A stretch of DNA of 48,957 bases from a virus: positions 1 to 48,957 of the IMG/VR virus record IMGVR_UViG_3300008262_000116; one strand, given 5' to 3'. Made by a program: the position numbers and the translations under genes. Below the pieces are notes generated by a model. It saw only the letters and a list, made by a program, of their open reading frames with translations. It searched no databases and had not been told where the DNA came from. Below are positions 17,341 through 24,936 of the stretch, piece after piece. Each line of letters begins with the position of its first letter. The first letter of the stretch is position 1.

Positions 17341-17363
17341 AGCCCCAGGAAAATCCTGGGGCT
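17341..17363. terminator. Bidirectional intrinsic terminator
   Basis: A perfect 10-bp stem (AGCCCCAGGA with TCCTGGGGCT) has a 3-base AAA loop. On the + strand it is followed by ATTTCTT, and on the - strand by TTTTCTC, so it can stop transcription from both sides. It lies between the convergent rightward tail block and the leftward Dps block. A second, smaller dyad (TACCTACA, centre AC, TGTAGGTA at 17372-17389) lies next to it. Confidence 0.85.
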
Positions 17364-17399
17364 ATTTCTTGTACCTACAACTGTAGGTAACTAGTGAGT

Positions 17400-17516
17400 T
17401 CACTTCTTCTTGGGAGCTGCCTTCTTGGCAGGTGCTGACTTCTTGCCCTTGGCGGGACCCTTGCCATAGCCGGGGTCCTTCTTGTCCTTAAGGCCACATC
17501 CACATGATGCACACAT
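17400..17516 (-). CDS. Very small basic Cys/Lys-rich protein, 38 aa
   Basis: ATG at 17516 (reading left) follows a strong GGGAGGT site, and the stop is at 17402-17400. The product starts MCASCGCGLKDKK and ends in a KKAAPKKK run. Twelve of 38 residues are Lys against two Asp, giving a net charge near +10. The N-terminal CxxCxC could bind a metal, and the Ala/Pro/Lys tail resembles histone H1-like tails. It is the last gene of the leftward block, 1 base after the preceding stop. Function unknown, with nucleic acid binding the plain guess. Confidence 0.65.
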   Translation of the reverse strand: MCASCGCGLKDKKDPGYGKGPAKGKKSAPAKKAAPKKK

Positions 17517-17517
17517 A

Positions 17518-17766
17518 CTAGTTACCTCCCTTCCGGTACTTGCTTGTCTTCTTTGCAATCTTATCGGGTTGTTTCACAAATTGCTTGCCTTCGGCATTAC
17601 CTTTTGCTTTTGCCCGATTGGTGGCAGCTTTTTCTGATGGGGATAGAGAGTCCCATGCCTTGTCTGGTAGGTAGCGCTTCTTGCCTTTGGATTCGGAGCC
17701 GTCAGAGGTGCGCCATTTCTCATTAGTCCACTTATCAAGATCCTTTTGCGGCTTAGCTTTAGCCAT
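17518..17766 (-). CDS. Small basic protein, DUF5872-like, 82 aa
   Basis: The sequence KDLDKWTNEKWRTSDG, then KRYLPDKAWDSLSPSEKAAT and a Lys-rich end (FVKQPDKIAKKTSKYRKGG) matches my memory of the DUF5872 family of small basic proteins found in bacteria and aquatic phages. The family name is from memory and should be confirmed. The protein is strongly basic with no membrane segment. Start ATG at 17766, two bases after the upstream neighbour's stop. The tight packing with four neighbours suggests one operon. Confidence 0.65.
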   Translation of the reverse strand: MAKAKPQKDLDKWTNEKWRTSDGSESKGKKRYLPDKAWDSLSPSEKAATNRAKAKGNAEGKQFVKQPDKIAKKTSKYRKGGN

Positions 17767-17768
17767 GG

Positions 17769-17960
17769 TCAGTCCTTGTACCCGCCGCCAGCTTCCTTGT
17801 AGCGCTTAGCCAGAAGCTGGGCTTTGCGGGCAGACCACTCACCTGGGTCGCCGCCCTTGGTGCCAGCTTTGATTTCATTGAACAGGCGCTTGCGCAGAGC
17901 AGGCTTGGTGTAGTTACCAGCCTCATTGACCTTTGATTCGGCCTTCTTTTTAGCAGCCAT
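17769..17960 (-). CDS. Small basic protein, 63 aa
   Basis: I chose ATG 17960 (MAAKKKAESK), which overlaps the upstream stop by one base (TGATG). An in-frame ATG 12 bases earlier would lie in the neighbour. Core: GNYTKPALRKRLFNEIKAG, then GGDPGEWSARKAQLLAKRYK and a GGGYKD end. I recall near-identical short proteins in many aquatic phages and bacteria without a known function. It is strongly basic, like its neighbours. Confidence 0.65.
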   Translation of the reverse strand: MAAKKKAESKVNEAGNYTKPALRKRLFNEIKAGTKGGDPGEWSARKAQLLAKRYKEAGGGYKD

Positions 17961-18229
17961 CAGCAATCCCACTTACGAAGTGACTTGTTGATGCGTGAGT
18001 CGGGGTCGTTTGCGGTCTTCTTTGAAGTGTTCTTTTTCTTCATACCCTCCATGCGGGCACAGAAAGACTCACGACGAGCAGCATCCTTCTTGGACCTTGC
18101 TGCGCCTTCTTTGGACACGGGGGGCTTTAAGTTATGACCCTCTTTCTTTGCAGAAGCACGACCCTTAGCGTTTAGCCCGCCCTCGGGATCTTTACCTTCT
18201 TTACGTTGCCATGCTGGACTTTTTGCCAT
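17960..18229 (-). CDS. Small basic protein, DUF6321-like, 89 aa
   Basis: I chose ATG 18229 (MAKSPAWQRKEGKDPEGG). The ORF can extend 19 codons upstream, but those run into the Dps gene. Motifs: SPAWQRKEG, GGLNAKGRASAKKEG, RRESFCARMEGMKKKNTS and NDPDSRINKSLRKW, a recurring aquatic phage/bacterial pattern I associate with DUF6321 (name from memory). It is rich in Lys and Arg. Seven bases separate it from the Dps stop. Confidence 0.65.
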   Translation of the reverse strand: MAKSPAWQRKEGKDPEGGLNAKGRASAKKEGHNLKPPVSKEGAARSKKDAARRESFCARMEGMKKKNTSKKTANDPDSRINKSLRKWDC

Positions 18230-18236
18230 AAATACC

Positions 18237-18671
18237 TCACTTAGTCGAGGCGCGGAGTTGCCACGCCCATTTTTGGTGCATATCAATACGACCGGAAATA
18301 AAATCAGCTATGCCCTGCTGGTCTGCTTTGGTAGCCTTTTTAAAAACATCGTTTAGAGTTTTAATGACTGACTCATTTGCGGTGAGCAAAGCTTTGGCCA
18401 TGGCCTTTGGAGTAGGTTCTACATCTTTAAACGTTACAGTGGTAAGTTCATTAAACTTCTTTAGGCTAAATGGCGCGTAGTCATCCAGCTTTCTAACGTT
18501 CTCAGCAATGGGGTCGATTGAACCGTAAGCATCCTCATAAATGTCGGCAAACAGCCCGTGGTACTGACTGAAGTCTTGCCCCTCCACGTTCCAGTGATAC
18601 CCATGAGCCATGAAGTAGAATGTAACCACGTCAGACATGAGTACTTTTAAAGCTTTAATTAATTCTTCCAT
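18237..18671 (-). CDS. dps: Dps-type ferritin-like DNA-protection protein, 144 aa
   Basis: I chose ATG 18671 (MEELIKALK). Dps proteins form 12-mers that oxidise and store iron and often bind DNA. The ferroxidase ligands are all present with canonical spacing: His26 in HGYHWNVEG, His38 in YHGLFADIYEDAY, Asp53 and Glu57 in SIDPIAENVR. This matches the 12-15-4 spacing of Listeria Dps (H31, H43, D58, E62). It is the first gene of the leftward operon and diverges from the initiator-like gene. It probably protects phage DNA or controls iron and peroxide in the cell (inference). Confidence 0.88.
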   Translation of the reverse strand: MEELIKALKVLMSDVVTFYFMAHGYHWNVEGQDFSQYHGLFADIYEDAYGSIDPIAENVRKLDDYAPFSLKKFNELTTVTFKDVEPTPKAMAKALLTANESVIKTLNDVFKKATKADQQGIADFISGRIDMHQKWAWQLRASTK

Positions 18672-18722
18672 TGTGCTCCTAGTCAAACGGTCACCCCAAA
18701 TAATACCACCTCAACAATCGTT

Positions 18723-18739
18723 GCGGATTGCAAATCCGC
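18723..18739. promoter_or_regulatory. Perfect dyad in the divergent intergenic region, tRNA-Cys anticodon-arm-like
   Basis: GCGGATTGCAAATCCGC is a 7-bp perfect inverted repeat with a GCA centre, 21 bases before the initiator-like gene's likely start and between the divergent operons. It also reads exactly as the anticodon arm of tRNA-Cys (stem GCGGA/TCCGC, loop TTGCAAA with anticodon GCA). No D or T arm can be folded around it, so it is not a tRNA gene. An operator for the divergent operons is the simpler reading. A former or actual attachment site core is the alternative. Confidence 0.45.
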
Positions 18740-18759
18740 CCGCTACGCTTCCGAGTCCA

Positions 18760-20013
18760 ATGGGAACTAGCAACGTATTTGGTGGGCGATTTATAGCCGT
18801 GCCCGAGTGGGCCTTGGCCTACATAAACGAGCATGGGCAACCACGCGACCTACAGATTCTGACTTGCCTTGTGTCAATGATAAACTTGCACGATAAGTCG
18901 GTAACTGTGTCTGTGGTAGACCTAGCGAAAGTCGCCCGCACTTCAAAAGAAACTGTAAAGAGATCACTCAAGTGGTTGTCCGATAACTTTGTAATTGGTG
19001 TTACGGTTGGCAAAAAGCCAAGCCCAAACACCTACACGGTACACTACACACAGCAAGTAATAGGGTCATCAGTGACCCCATATAGGGTCATGGATGACCC
19101 ATTGATAGGCACACCAGTGACCCCATTCGGGGTAGGGGGTGGGGTCACACATGACCCTATCAAAACGATTGAAATCCCAGCGTGCGATGGGTTTTCTGAA
19201 ACCCCTAGAGTATTACTACTATTGAATAGAGAAAATACAGAATCTATAAAGAGGGCCGATGGCCAGGATGGTATGGTTGTAGACATGATTTTAGGTGCAG
19301 ACCCAAACGAAATCTCTAAGGTTGAAGAACCGGTAAAACGCAAACCGCGTCCAGAGGTAAACAACCTAGTAAACTACTTCGTATATCACCCACGATCAGT
19401 GATGAGTTGCTCCTACACTTTCCAAGAAACTCAAATACTGAGAAGAACCATGCGGTTGTTGCTTGACTCAGGATTGACACGGGCATCCATTGCAAAAATG
19501 ATTGATAAGTTCTTCAGCACAGACCGTATGCGGTCAGCAGATTCACCAGTACATATGTTCTCTAGCAAAGCTGTACAGCAGTCATTGATGGAAAAGGTTG
19601 AAACTGAGCTGGATAGTGACACCAGCCCGGTGCTCACGTTGATGCTTAACGATTTCAACAGAGACAACGTACAACTACCGTGGGACTCATCGTCAGACAA
19701 ACACCTGCGCAACACCGTGATTATGACTGCAATAGACGCGTGCTATCGCTACCCAGAAGTAGTTGCTAGAGTTATTGAATCAACTGCGGACTTCTCAGTT
19801 CCAGAGTTTAGAAATAAACTTTCAGCCCTTAACTCGCTGGTTAAGTGGCATCTCAATACAGAGGATTGCGATAGAGATGAGCTCCTTAGCACCCTCTCCG
19901 ATATCACACTTCCAAAAGAATTGCTTGCTAAAACACGCTCATCCTTGAGACCCGCTGCTGATACGATTGTGTCAGCAATTTACAATTACAGAAGAGGTTC
20001 TCATGGGGTATGA
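18760..20013 (+). CDS. Winged-helix replication initiator-like protein, 417 aa
   Basis: I chose ATG 18760 (MGTSNVFGGRFIAVPEWALAY). TTG 18721 in frame is possible, but neither has a clear ribosome site. Residues about 10-90 form an HTH domain: ILTCLVSMINLHDKSVTVSV then LAKVARTSKETVKRSLKWL, then a wing. A polar linker encoded by repeated GGGTCA/TGACCC motifs follows, then a helical C-terminal domain (about 210-400). The gene directly precedes a helicase loader and a DnaB-type helicase, as initiators do in lambdoid phages (O, P). Role as initiator is inferred from the fold impression and gene order. Confidence 0.6.
   Translation: MGTSNVFGGRFIAVPEWALAYINEHGQPRDLQILTCLVSMINLHDKSVTVSVVDLAKVARTSKETVKRSLKWLSDNFVIGVTVGKKPSPNTYTVHYTQQVIGSSVTPYRVMDDPLIGTPVTPFGVGGGVTHDPIKTIEIPACDGFSETPRVLLLLNRENTESIKRADGQDGMVVDMILGADPNEISKVEEPVKRKPRPEVNNLVNYFVYHPRSVMSCSYTFQETQILRRTMRLLLDSGLTRASIAKMIDKFFSTDRMRSADSPVHMFSSKAVQQSLMEKVETELDSDTSPVLTLMLNDFNRDNVQLPWDSSSDKHLRNTVIMTAIDACYRYPEVVARVIESTADFSVPEFRNKLSALNSLVKWHLNTEDCDRDELLSTLSDITLPKELLAKTRSSLRPAADTIVSAIYNYRRGSHGV
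19063..19157. repeat. Cluster of GGGTCA/TGACCC motifs with three 6-4-6 dyads (candidate origin or operator)
   Basis: Seven copies of the 6-mer GGGTCA or its complement occur in 95 bases. Three pairs form perfect palindromes with 4-base centres: 19063-19078 (centre TCAG), 19085-19100 (TGGA) and 19142-19157 (CACA). A further TGACCC lies at 19118-19123. The constant half-sites and constant spacing over variable centres look like binding sites for a dimeric protein. They lie within the initiator-like gene just after its HTH-coding part, as origin iterons lie inside lambda O. A further spaced pair occurs at 20064-20088. Confidence 0.7.
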
Positions 20014-20218
20014 CGGTGTGTTTGCATTCGCAAGTTTTGAAGACCTTGTTCACTTTGTGAATTGGGTCACATCATCATTTGATGACCCACAAGAGTTCAA
20101 AGACTGGATAGAGTCACGGACTCTCGACTTTGCAGAAATCGACAACCAATTTTGGAGCATAATTGAAAATGGCTATTATTCGGAAAGCAACGGCTCAGAC
20201 CTTCCCAGTTCCGACTGA
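20003..20218 (+). CDS. Small acidic protein, 71 aa
   Basis: I chose ATG 20003 (MGYDGVFAFASFEDL) with AGAAGAGG 8-15 bases upstream. It overlaps the initiator-like gene by 11 bases and the loader gene by 50. The protein is acidic and rich in Asp, Glu, Phe and Ser, with FEDLVHFVNWV and FKDWIESRTLDF helices and no known motif. The spaced GGGTCA ... TGACCC pair at 20064-20088 lies in its coding sequence. Function unknown. It may be an accessory replication factor by position. Confidence 0.55.
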   Translation: MGYDGVFAFASFEDLVHFVNWVTSSFDDPQEFKDWIESRTLDFAEIDNQFWSIIENGYYSESNGSDLPSSD

Positions 20219-20798
20219 TTGGAAATCAGAAAAATGGTGGCGCAATCGTTCAACTGACGAGCGCCTGTTTCACACCCGCATACCCACTAGGTGGTTGTCG
20301 TTTACTCTAGACAACCTAGAAGTCAGCGATTCAACAAAGTCTGACGTTTCAGAGTGGATTGCAAACTACCAACCAGGAGACAGTCTGTTCTTGCATGGCA
20401 AGTCTGGTTGTGGCAAGAGCGTTGTTGCTCAAGCCGTTCTTGCTCAGCTAGTCGCAAACAATGAACTGTCTGGGAGATTTGTTAGCAGTGATCGGTACAT
20501 CGACATGCTGAAAGACACCTTTGAGCAGGACGGTGGGTTGCTCCCAGAGATGTACTCCATGCCCTACCTACTAAAATACATTCAGGGTGTGTTTGACATT
20601 GTGATGCTTGATGGTGTTGGGCAGGAACGAGAGACAGACTTTTCAACACATGAGATAGGTAGCTTGATTAGACGCAGATACGAAGACACTAGATCCATGA
20701 TCATTACAACAACCATGGGAGTCATGGACTTCAATCGTCGGTACGGTGATCGTGTAAAGGTAGCGACAACGGAGATGACCGAGATTAGGGTTTCATAA
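20169..20798 (+). CDS. DnaC/IstB-like AAA+ ATPase, probable helicase loader, 209 aa
   Basis: I chose ATG 20169 (MAIIRKATAQ). TTG 20163 in frame is an alternative. Walker A is GKSGCGKS (residues 77-84) and a Walker B-like segment is FDIVMLDGVG. The arginine-finger region is probably RRRYEDTRSMIITT, followed by DRVKVATTEMTEIRVS. The length and fold match DnaC/DnaI-type loaders that place the replicative helicase on DNA. It lies between the initiator-like gene and the helicase, exactly where a loader would be expected. The stop overlaps the next start (TAATG). Confidence 0.8.
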   Translation: MAIIRKATAQTFPVPTDWKSEKWWRNRSTDERLFHTRIPTRWLSFTLDNLEVSDSTKSDVSEWIANYQPGDSLFLHGKSGCGKSVVAQAVLAQLVANNELSGRFVSSDRYIDMLKDTFEQDGGLLPEMYSMPYLLKYIQGVFDIVMLDGVGQERETDFSTHEIGSLIRRRYEDTRSMIITTTMGVMDFNRRYGDRVKVATTEMTEIRVS

Positions 20799-21241
20799 TG
20801 GAGCGTGGGGATATATCCGATTACACGACGATTGCCCAATCGTGTATATGGGAAGGGGTTTTGGCAAACCCACCTGAAGGATTTACTTCAAAAACTCGTT
20901 ATCGTCTGTACGAGAGAGCCAACAATTGGGAGTCAGCTATACCAATGTGGAAGCCGAACGACCTATCGGTTCGTTCAATTGCAGACTGTACAAACAGGCT
21001 TCACATCGGTACTGACGTAATCACGTTTCTTTCACAGGACGCCGTAGACCCTATATACAACTGGCTCCTTCGGAAAGGAATTACCACAACCGTGTTGTAT
21101 TACCCGTCAGCCAAAGAGTATGCTCTCGACCTGCGTTACAACCGGGGAATAAAAACTGTCTACGTTGCCAACGACGATGATGCTTTCACGATAGGCTTAC
21201 GAGCTCACGTCGTTCAACCAAACACTGCTTGGAGAATTTGA
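20798..21241 (+). CDS. Hypothetical protein, 147 aa, HAD-like or nucleotide-binding-like fold
   Basis: ATG 20798 overlaps the loader's TAA, and the stop overlaps the helicase start (TGATG). The second half reads VDPIYNWLLRKGITTTVLYY, then a helix, KTVYVANDDDAFTIGL and HVVQPNTAWRI. This strand-helix-strand with an acidic NDDD cluster is like the end of HAD or receiver-type folds and resembles the 156-aa protein at 43591. The catalytic Asp motif of HAD enzymes is not visible at the N-terminus. Function is open. Confidence 0.5.
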   Translation: MERGDISDYTTIAQSCIWEGVLANPPEGFTSKTRYRLYERANNWESAIPMWKPNDLSVRSIADCTNRLHIGTDVITFLSQDAVDPIYNWLLRKGITTTVLYYPSAKEYALDLRYNRGIKTVYVANDDDAFTIGLRAHVVQPNTAWRI

Positions 21242-22494
21242 TGGCTTCCAGTGAGCTGTATCTCGTTTCAAAAATCATTCAAGAAAAAGACATGACGACG
21301 CCAGTGCGAGCAGGACTAAAGCCTGATCACTTCACTGGGTCGTGGGTAGAGGTGTGGTCTTGGCTACTTGACTTTCAAAGAACACACGGAGCAGTACCGA
21401 CTGAGCGGGTATTCTCACAAGAGTTTGGTGACATTCATTTGGAGGATGCATCAGGCGAAACATTCTCCAGATTGATCGATGAGGTTCTGTCTGCTTATCG
21501 GCAGAGAACCATCATGGATTCTTTGTCTCACGCCATACCTGCAATCAACAACAATGATATTGACGACGCAATGGCCGCTCTTGCGGCTGGTCTACAGAAA
21601 GCGTCAGTTGAATCGTCAAGACTTCGTGACATTGATATCATTCAAAACTGGGAAAACCGCATGTCTCGTTACGAAGAGATGCGCAACACACCAAACGCTT
21701 TGCGTGGTATACCAACAGGGTTTCATGGTCTTGACAGAATCACTCACGGACTACGCCCACAACAGTTTATTGTCTTTGCTGGAGAGCCCAAGCGAGGAAA
21801 GTCATTGTTTGCTTTGATCTTGGCTAACTCAGCACACATCCACGGCAAGAGACCATTGTTTGTTTCGTTTGAGATGAGTATTGAGGAACAGGAAGCTCGG
21901 TACGACTCACTTATTTCCAGAGTTCCTTACACACGGATACTTTCAGGAGATTTGTCAAATGCGGACATGGCAAAAATCAAGCGTGCATTGAGTCTCCGAA
22001 AGAACATGCAACCGTTTGTGTTTAGCGAAGACACATCTTCTCTAACTACTGTCACAGCTCTGGCTGGCAAAGTACAGGAGTATCAACCGGACTTGCTTGT
22101 TGTCGACGGTGTGTACTTGATGGACGATGAAGAGGGTGAAGCCAAGGGTTCCCCACAAGCACTGACCAACATCACTAGAGCACTAAAGCGACTTGCCCAA
22201 CGGTTTGACATTCCTGTCGTAGCCACTACTCAGGTTCTCTCTTGGAAGCTACAGAACAGAAAGACAAGAGCAGTTACAGCTGACGCAATTGGTTACACCT
22301 CGTCGTTTGCACAGGACGCTGACTTGATCCTTGGTGTAGAGCGCAACCCAGACGTTGATGATCAAGCAATTATCAGAGTTGTCCTAGCAAGAACTGCACC
22401 AACTGGAGAAGTGCATGTAAAGTGGGACTGGTCTACTATGGAGTTTGAGGAAGTAAACGACTATGACGACTACATCAACCCCTCATTCGATTAA
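21241..22494 (+). CDS. DnaB-type replicative DNA helicase, 417 aa
   Basis: I chose ATG 21241 (MASSELYLVSK), which overlaps the previous TGA. The first 130 residues are the helical N-terminal domain. The C-terminal RecA-like domain begins GIPTGFHGLDRITHGLRPQQ, with Walker A GEPKRGKS (residues 181-188), Walker B-type LLVVDGVYLMDD, an IPVVATTQVL segment, and FAQDADLILGVERN. This matches the DnaB/RadA-type hexameric helicases. It is preceded by a loader and overlaps the primase by 32 bases, a compact replisome operon. Confidence 0.9.
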   Translation: MASSELYLVSKIIQEKDMTTPVRAGLKPDHFTGSWVEVWSWLLDFQRTHGAVPTERVFSQEFGDIHLEDASGETFSRLIDEVLSAYRQRTIMDSLSHAIPAINNNDIDDAMAALAAGLQKASVESSRLRDIDIIQNWENRMSRYEEMRNTPNALRGIPTGFHGLDRITHGLRPQQFIVFAGEPKRGKSLFALILANSAHIHGKRPLFVSFEMSIEEQEARYDSLISRVPYTRILSGDLSNADMAKIKRALSLRKNMQPFVFSEDTSSLTTVTALAGKVQEYQPDLLVVDGVYLMDDEEGEAKGSPQALTNITRALKRLAQRFDIPVVATTQVLSWKLQNRKTRAVTADAIGYTSSFAQDADLILGVERNPDVDDQAIIRVVLARTAPTGEVHVKWDWSTMEFEEVNDYDDYINPSFD

Positions 22495-23380
22495 CATCGC
22501 TCAAGTCCTAGAGTCAGTGGGCGTAGAGATCAAGCGAGTTGGTGAACGAGAGATCACCGGTAAATGCCCTGTTCACATTAGGACGGTTGGGCGACATGAC
22601 AACTCCCCGTCATGGAGCATGAATGCCAACACCGGACTATGGATTTGCTTTTCCTGCGGAGCCAGAGGGTCTTTGTCCTCACTTCTGTACGAACTGACTG
22701 GTGGAGCCAACTCTCTTGACATACAGAAGATGTTGGTTGAGTCTTCTTTTGAAGCCCTAAAAGCACCAAAGATCGTACAAGAAGAAACCTACGTAGATCG
22801 AGATGTGTTCTTTGGGTTCGCAAGAGTACCAGAAGCTTTGTGTGAGTCAAGAAACCTTGACCCAGAGCTAACGCACAAGCATGGCGTTAGGTGGAACAAA
22901 GATCACAGAGCCTGGGCCATACCGATAATGTCGCCAACAGGTCGCTTAGAGGGTTGGCAAGAGAAGAAGCATGGTAGTGTGCTGAACTACCCAAACGGAG
23001 TAAAAAAGTCCAAGACTCTATTTGGCATAGAACGCTTTAGAAGCACTACAGCTGTACTTGTTGAATCGCCATTGGACGTAGTTCGGTTTGCATCTCTTGG
23101 GTTAGATGCTCAGGCATTAGGTACCTTCGGTGCGTATGTATCTGATGAACAACTAAGATTAACTTTGTATGTCGCTGATAGAATTGTTGTAGCTATGGAC
23201 AACGATGACGCTGGGATTGCTTCTAGTAAAAAGATTTACAAAGCAATAGGTACACCAAGAGCAGGGCTTTTGTGGTGGAACTACAGTGGTTCAGACTGCA
23301 AGGACATAGGTGACATGGAAGACGAGGAAATTAAGGTAGGATTAGATACCGCAACTGTCCTACCACCTTGGATTACCTAA
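22463..23380 (+). CDS. DNA primase (CHC2 zinc finger plus TOPRIM), 305 aa
   Basis: The primase makes RNA primers with the helicase. The CHC2 zinc ribbon is complete: Cys35 and His38 in GKCPVHIR, Cys62 and Cys65 in ICFSCGARG. A linker follows, then TOPRIM motifs: AVLVESPLDVVRFASLG (Glu in VES) and a MDNDDAG motif at about residues 245-251. The protein is short compared with bacterial DnaG (about 600 residues), lacking the helicase-binding C-terminal domain, as in many phage primases. ATG 22463 lies inside the helicase gene. Confidence 0.9.
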   Translation: MTTTSTPHSINIAQVLESVGVEIKRVGEREITGKCPVHIRTVGRHDNSPSWSMNANTGLWICFSCGARGSLSSLLYELTGGANSLDIQKMLVESSFEALKAPKIVQEETYVDRDVFFGFARVPEALCESRNLDPELTHKHGVRWNKDHRAWAIPIMSPTGRLEGWQEKKHGSVLNYPNGVKKSKTLFGIERFRSTTAVLVESPLDVVRFASLGLDAQALGTFGAYVSDEQLRLTLYVADRIVVAMDNDDAGIASSKKIYKAIGTPRAGLLWWNYSGSDCKDIGDMEDEEIKVGLDTATVLPPWIT

Positions 23381-23381
23381 C

Positions 23382-24929
23382 ATGTTTACAGGATCTCTAT
23401 ACCCATACCAAGAAGAGTCTGTCGAAAAAATGCTCGACAGAGGCCAAGTGCTACTCGGGCTTGTGATGGGCGCCGGTAAAACCGTAACAACTATTGCCGC
23501 CATAGAATCCCTTTTTGAGAGTAACGAAGTAGATCGTTGTTTAGTTGTTACCCCAGCGTCGCTGAAGTACCAGTGGAAGCGTGAGATTGAAAGGTTTACA
23601 AACTCACGTGTAGTTGTAATCGACGGTACTGTCAAAGCACGCGAACGCTGTTGGAAATCAGCATTATCAGCTCGCTATATCATCGTAAACCCTGAGTGTC
23701 TATTGCGAGACCTTACCTTGTTTAAAAAGGTAGATTGTCAGGCAATTGTTGTTGACGAAGCAACTATGCTTAAGTCACGGGTTAGCAAGAGATCAAAGTT
23801 AGTTAAAAAGATTGCTAAGCCGATGCTGTACCGGTACGCCCTTACAGGACAGCCTATTGAGAATAAACCTGAAGAACTGTTTTCAATAATGGAATTCGTA
23901 GACCCAACGGTTCTTGGCCCGTTCACAGACTTTGACCGCACATTCATTGTGCGTGATCACTGGGGTAAGCCCTTAAGGTACAGAAACTTAATGGAGCTGC
24001 ACAACTCCTTGTCACACTGCATGATCAGAAAGACTCGTGAAGACATCGCTGATCAACTTCCTGAGATTATTCACCAAGTAATCCCTGTACCATTTGATGA
24101 GGCTGGGGCTTCCCTCTATAGGTCAATCGCAAAAGACTTGTTGTACCATCTACAACAGGCTATGTCTAAACATGGTGGGTCTTTTAACCTATGGAAGCAC
24201 TACAACGATCCTGAGTCTAACGAAGCCCAGGGACAGATTATGTCCAGGTTAACGGTGCTAAGGATGCTGTGTGATAACCCACAACTAGTGGTTAGATCCT
24301 CAGAAATTTACGCCGATCCAAAGAGGCCTGATGAAGGCAGCGCTTATGCTCATGATATCTATTCTAGAGGACTCATGTCTAAGGTTACGGCGTCTCCAAA
24401 ATTAGATGCAGTGGTCGAGTATATCGAGGAAGTTCTCTCCGCCGATCCCAAAAACAAAGTAGTTTTGTTTTCCTTCTTTAAGGAGAACCTAAGACTGATT
24501 CAACAAGCAACTTCAAAGTTAACGAACAGCGTTCTGTTCATGGGTGGTATGAGCGCTGAGGAAAAAGACAAGGCAAAACAGCTATTTGGAAACGATCCAG
24601 ACACACGTCTGTTCTTATCTTCTGATGCTGGGGGATACGGAGTAGACTTGCCGATGGCAAACTACCTGATATCCTATGACCTCCCGTGGAGTAGCGGTAA
24701 GCTAGAACAAAGAGAAGCGCGAATAATCCGGTTATCTTCACAATTTCCCCATGTAACTATTGCAACTTTTGTTATGCAGGGTAGTATTGAAGAGAGACAG
24801 TATGAGATGCTGCAACAAAAGCGTTCAATTAACGAAGCGTTTGTCGATGGGAAACACCACGACCACAAGGGTGGGTTTGACATTACATTGGGTAGCCTCT
24901 CAAACTTCTTAAAACAATCACACGTATAG
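23382..24929 (+). CDS. SNF2-type DEAD/H helicase, 515 aa
   Basis: Walker A is GAGKT (residues 30-34, in VMGAGKTVTT), motif II is DEAT (in IVVDEATMLKS) and motif III-like YALTGQPIENKPEELF. The C-terminal helicase domain has KVVLFSFFKENLRLI and FLSSDAGGYGVDLPMANYLI, then LPWSSGKLEQREARIIRL, the typical SNF2 motifs V-VI. The family remodels protein-DNA complexes and acts in repair or replication. Phages with recombination-dependent replication often carry one. ATG 23382 starts just after the primase stop. A short protein with no fused domain. Confidence 0.88.
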   Translation: MFTGSLYPYQEESVEKMLDRGQVLLGLVMGAGKTVTTIAAIESLFESNEVDRCLVVTPASLKYQWKREIERFTNSRVVVIDGTVKARERCWKSALSARYIIVNPECLLRDLTLFKKVDCQAIVVDEATMLKSRVSKRSKLVKKIAKPMLYRYALTGQPIENKPEELFSIMEFVDPTVLGPFTDFDRTFIVRDHWGKPLRYRNLMELHNSLSHCMIRKTREDIADQLPEIIHQVIPVPFDEAGASLYRSIAKDLLYHLQQAMSKHGGSFNLWKHYNDPESNEAQGQIMSRLTVLRMLCDNPQLVVRSSEIYADPKRPDEGSAYAHDIYSRGLMSKVTASPKLDAVVEYIEEVLSADPKNKVVLFSFFKENLRLIQQATSKLTNSVLFMGGMSAEEKDKAKQLFGNDPDTRLFLSSDAGGYGVDLPMANYLISYDLPWSSGKLEQREARIIRLSSQFPHVTIATFVMQGSIEERQYEMLQQKRSINEAFVDGKHHDHKGGFDITLGSLSNFLKQSHV

Positions 24930-24936
24930 GAGAGAC

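Noticed and set aside
17372-17389. TACCTACA-AC-TGTAGGTA dyad as a second terminator
   Set aside because: Short loop and no T tract on either side. The strong terminator next to it already explains the stop between operons.
18690-18760. A tRNA-Cys gene
   Set aside because: Only the anticodon arm can be formed. No acceptor stem, D arm or TTC-containing T arm fits around it.
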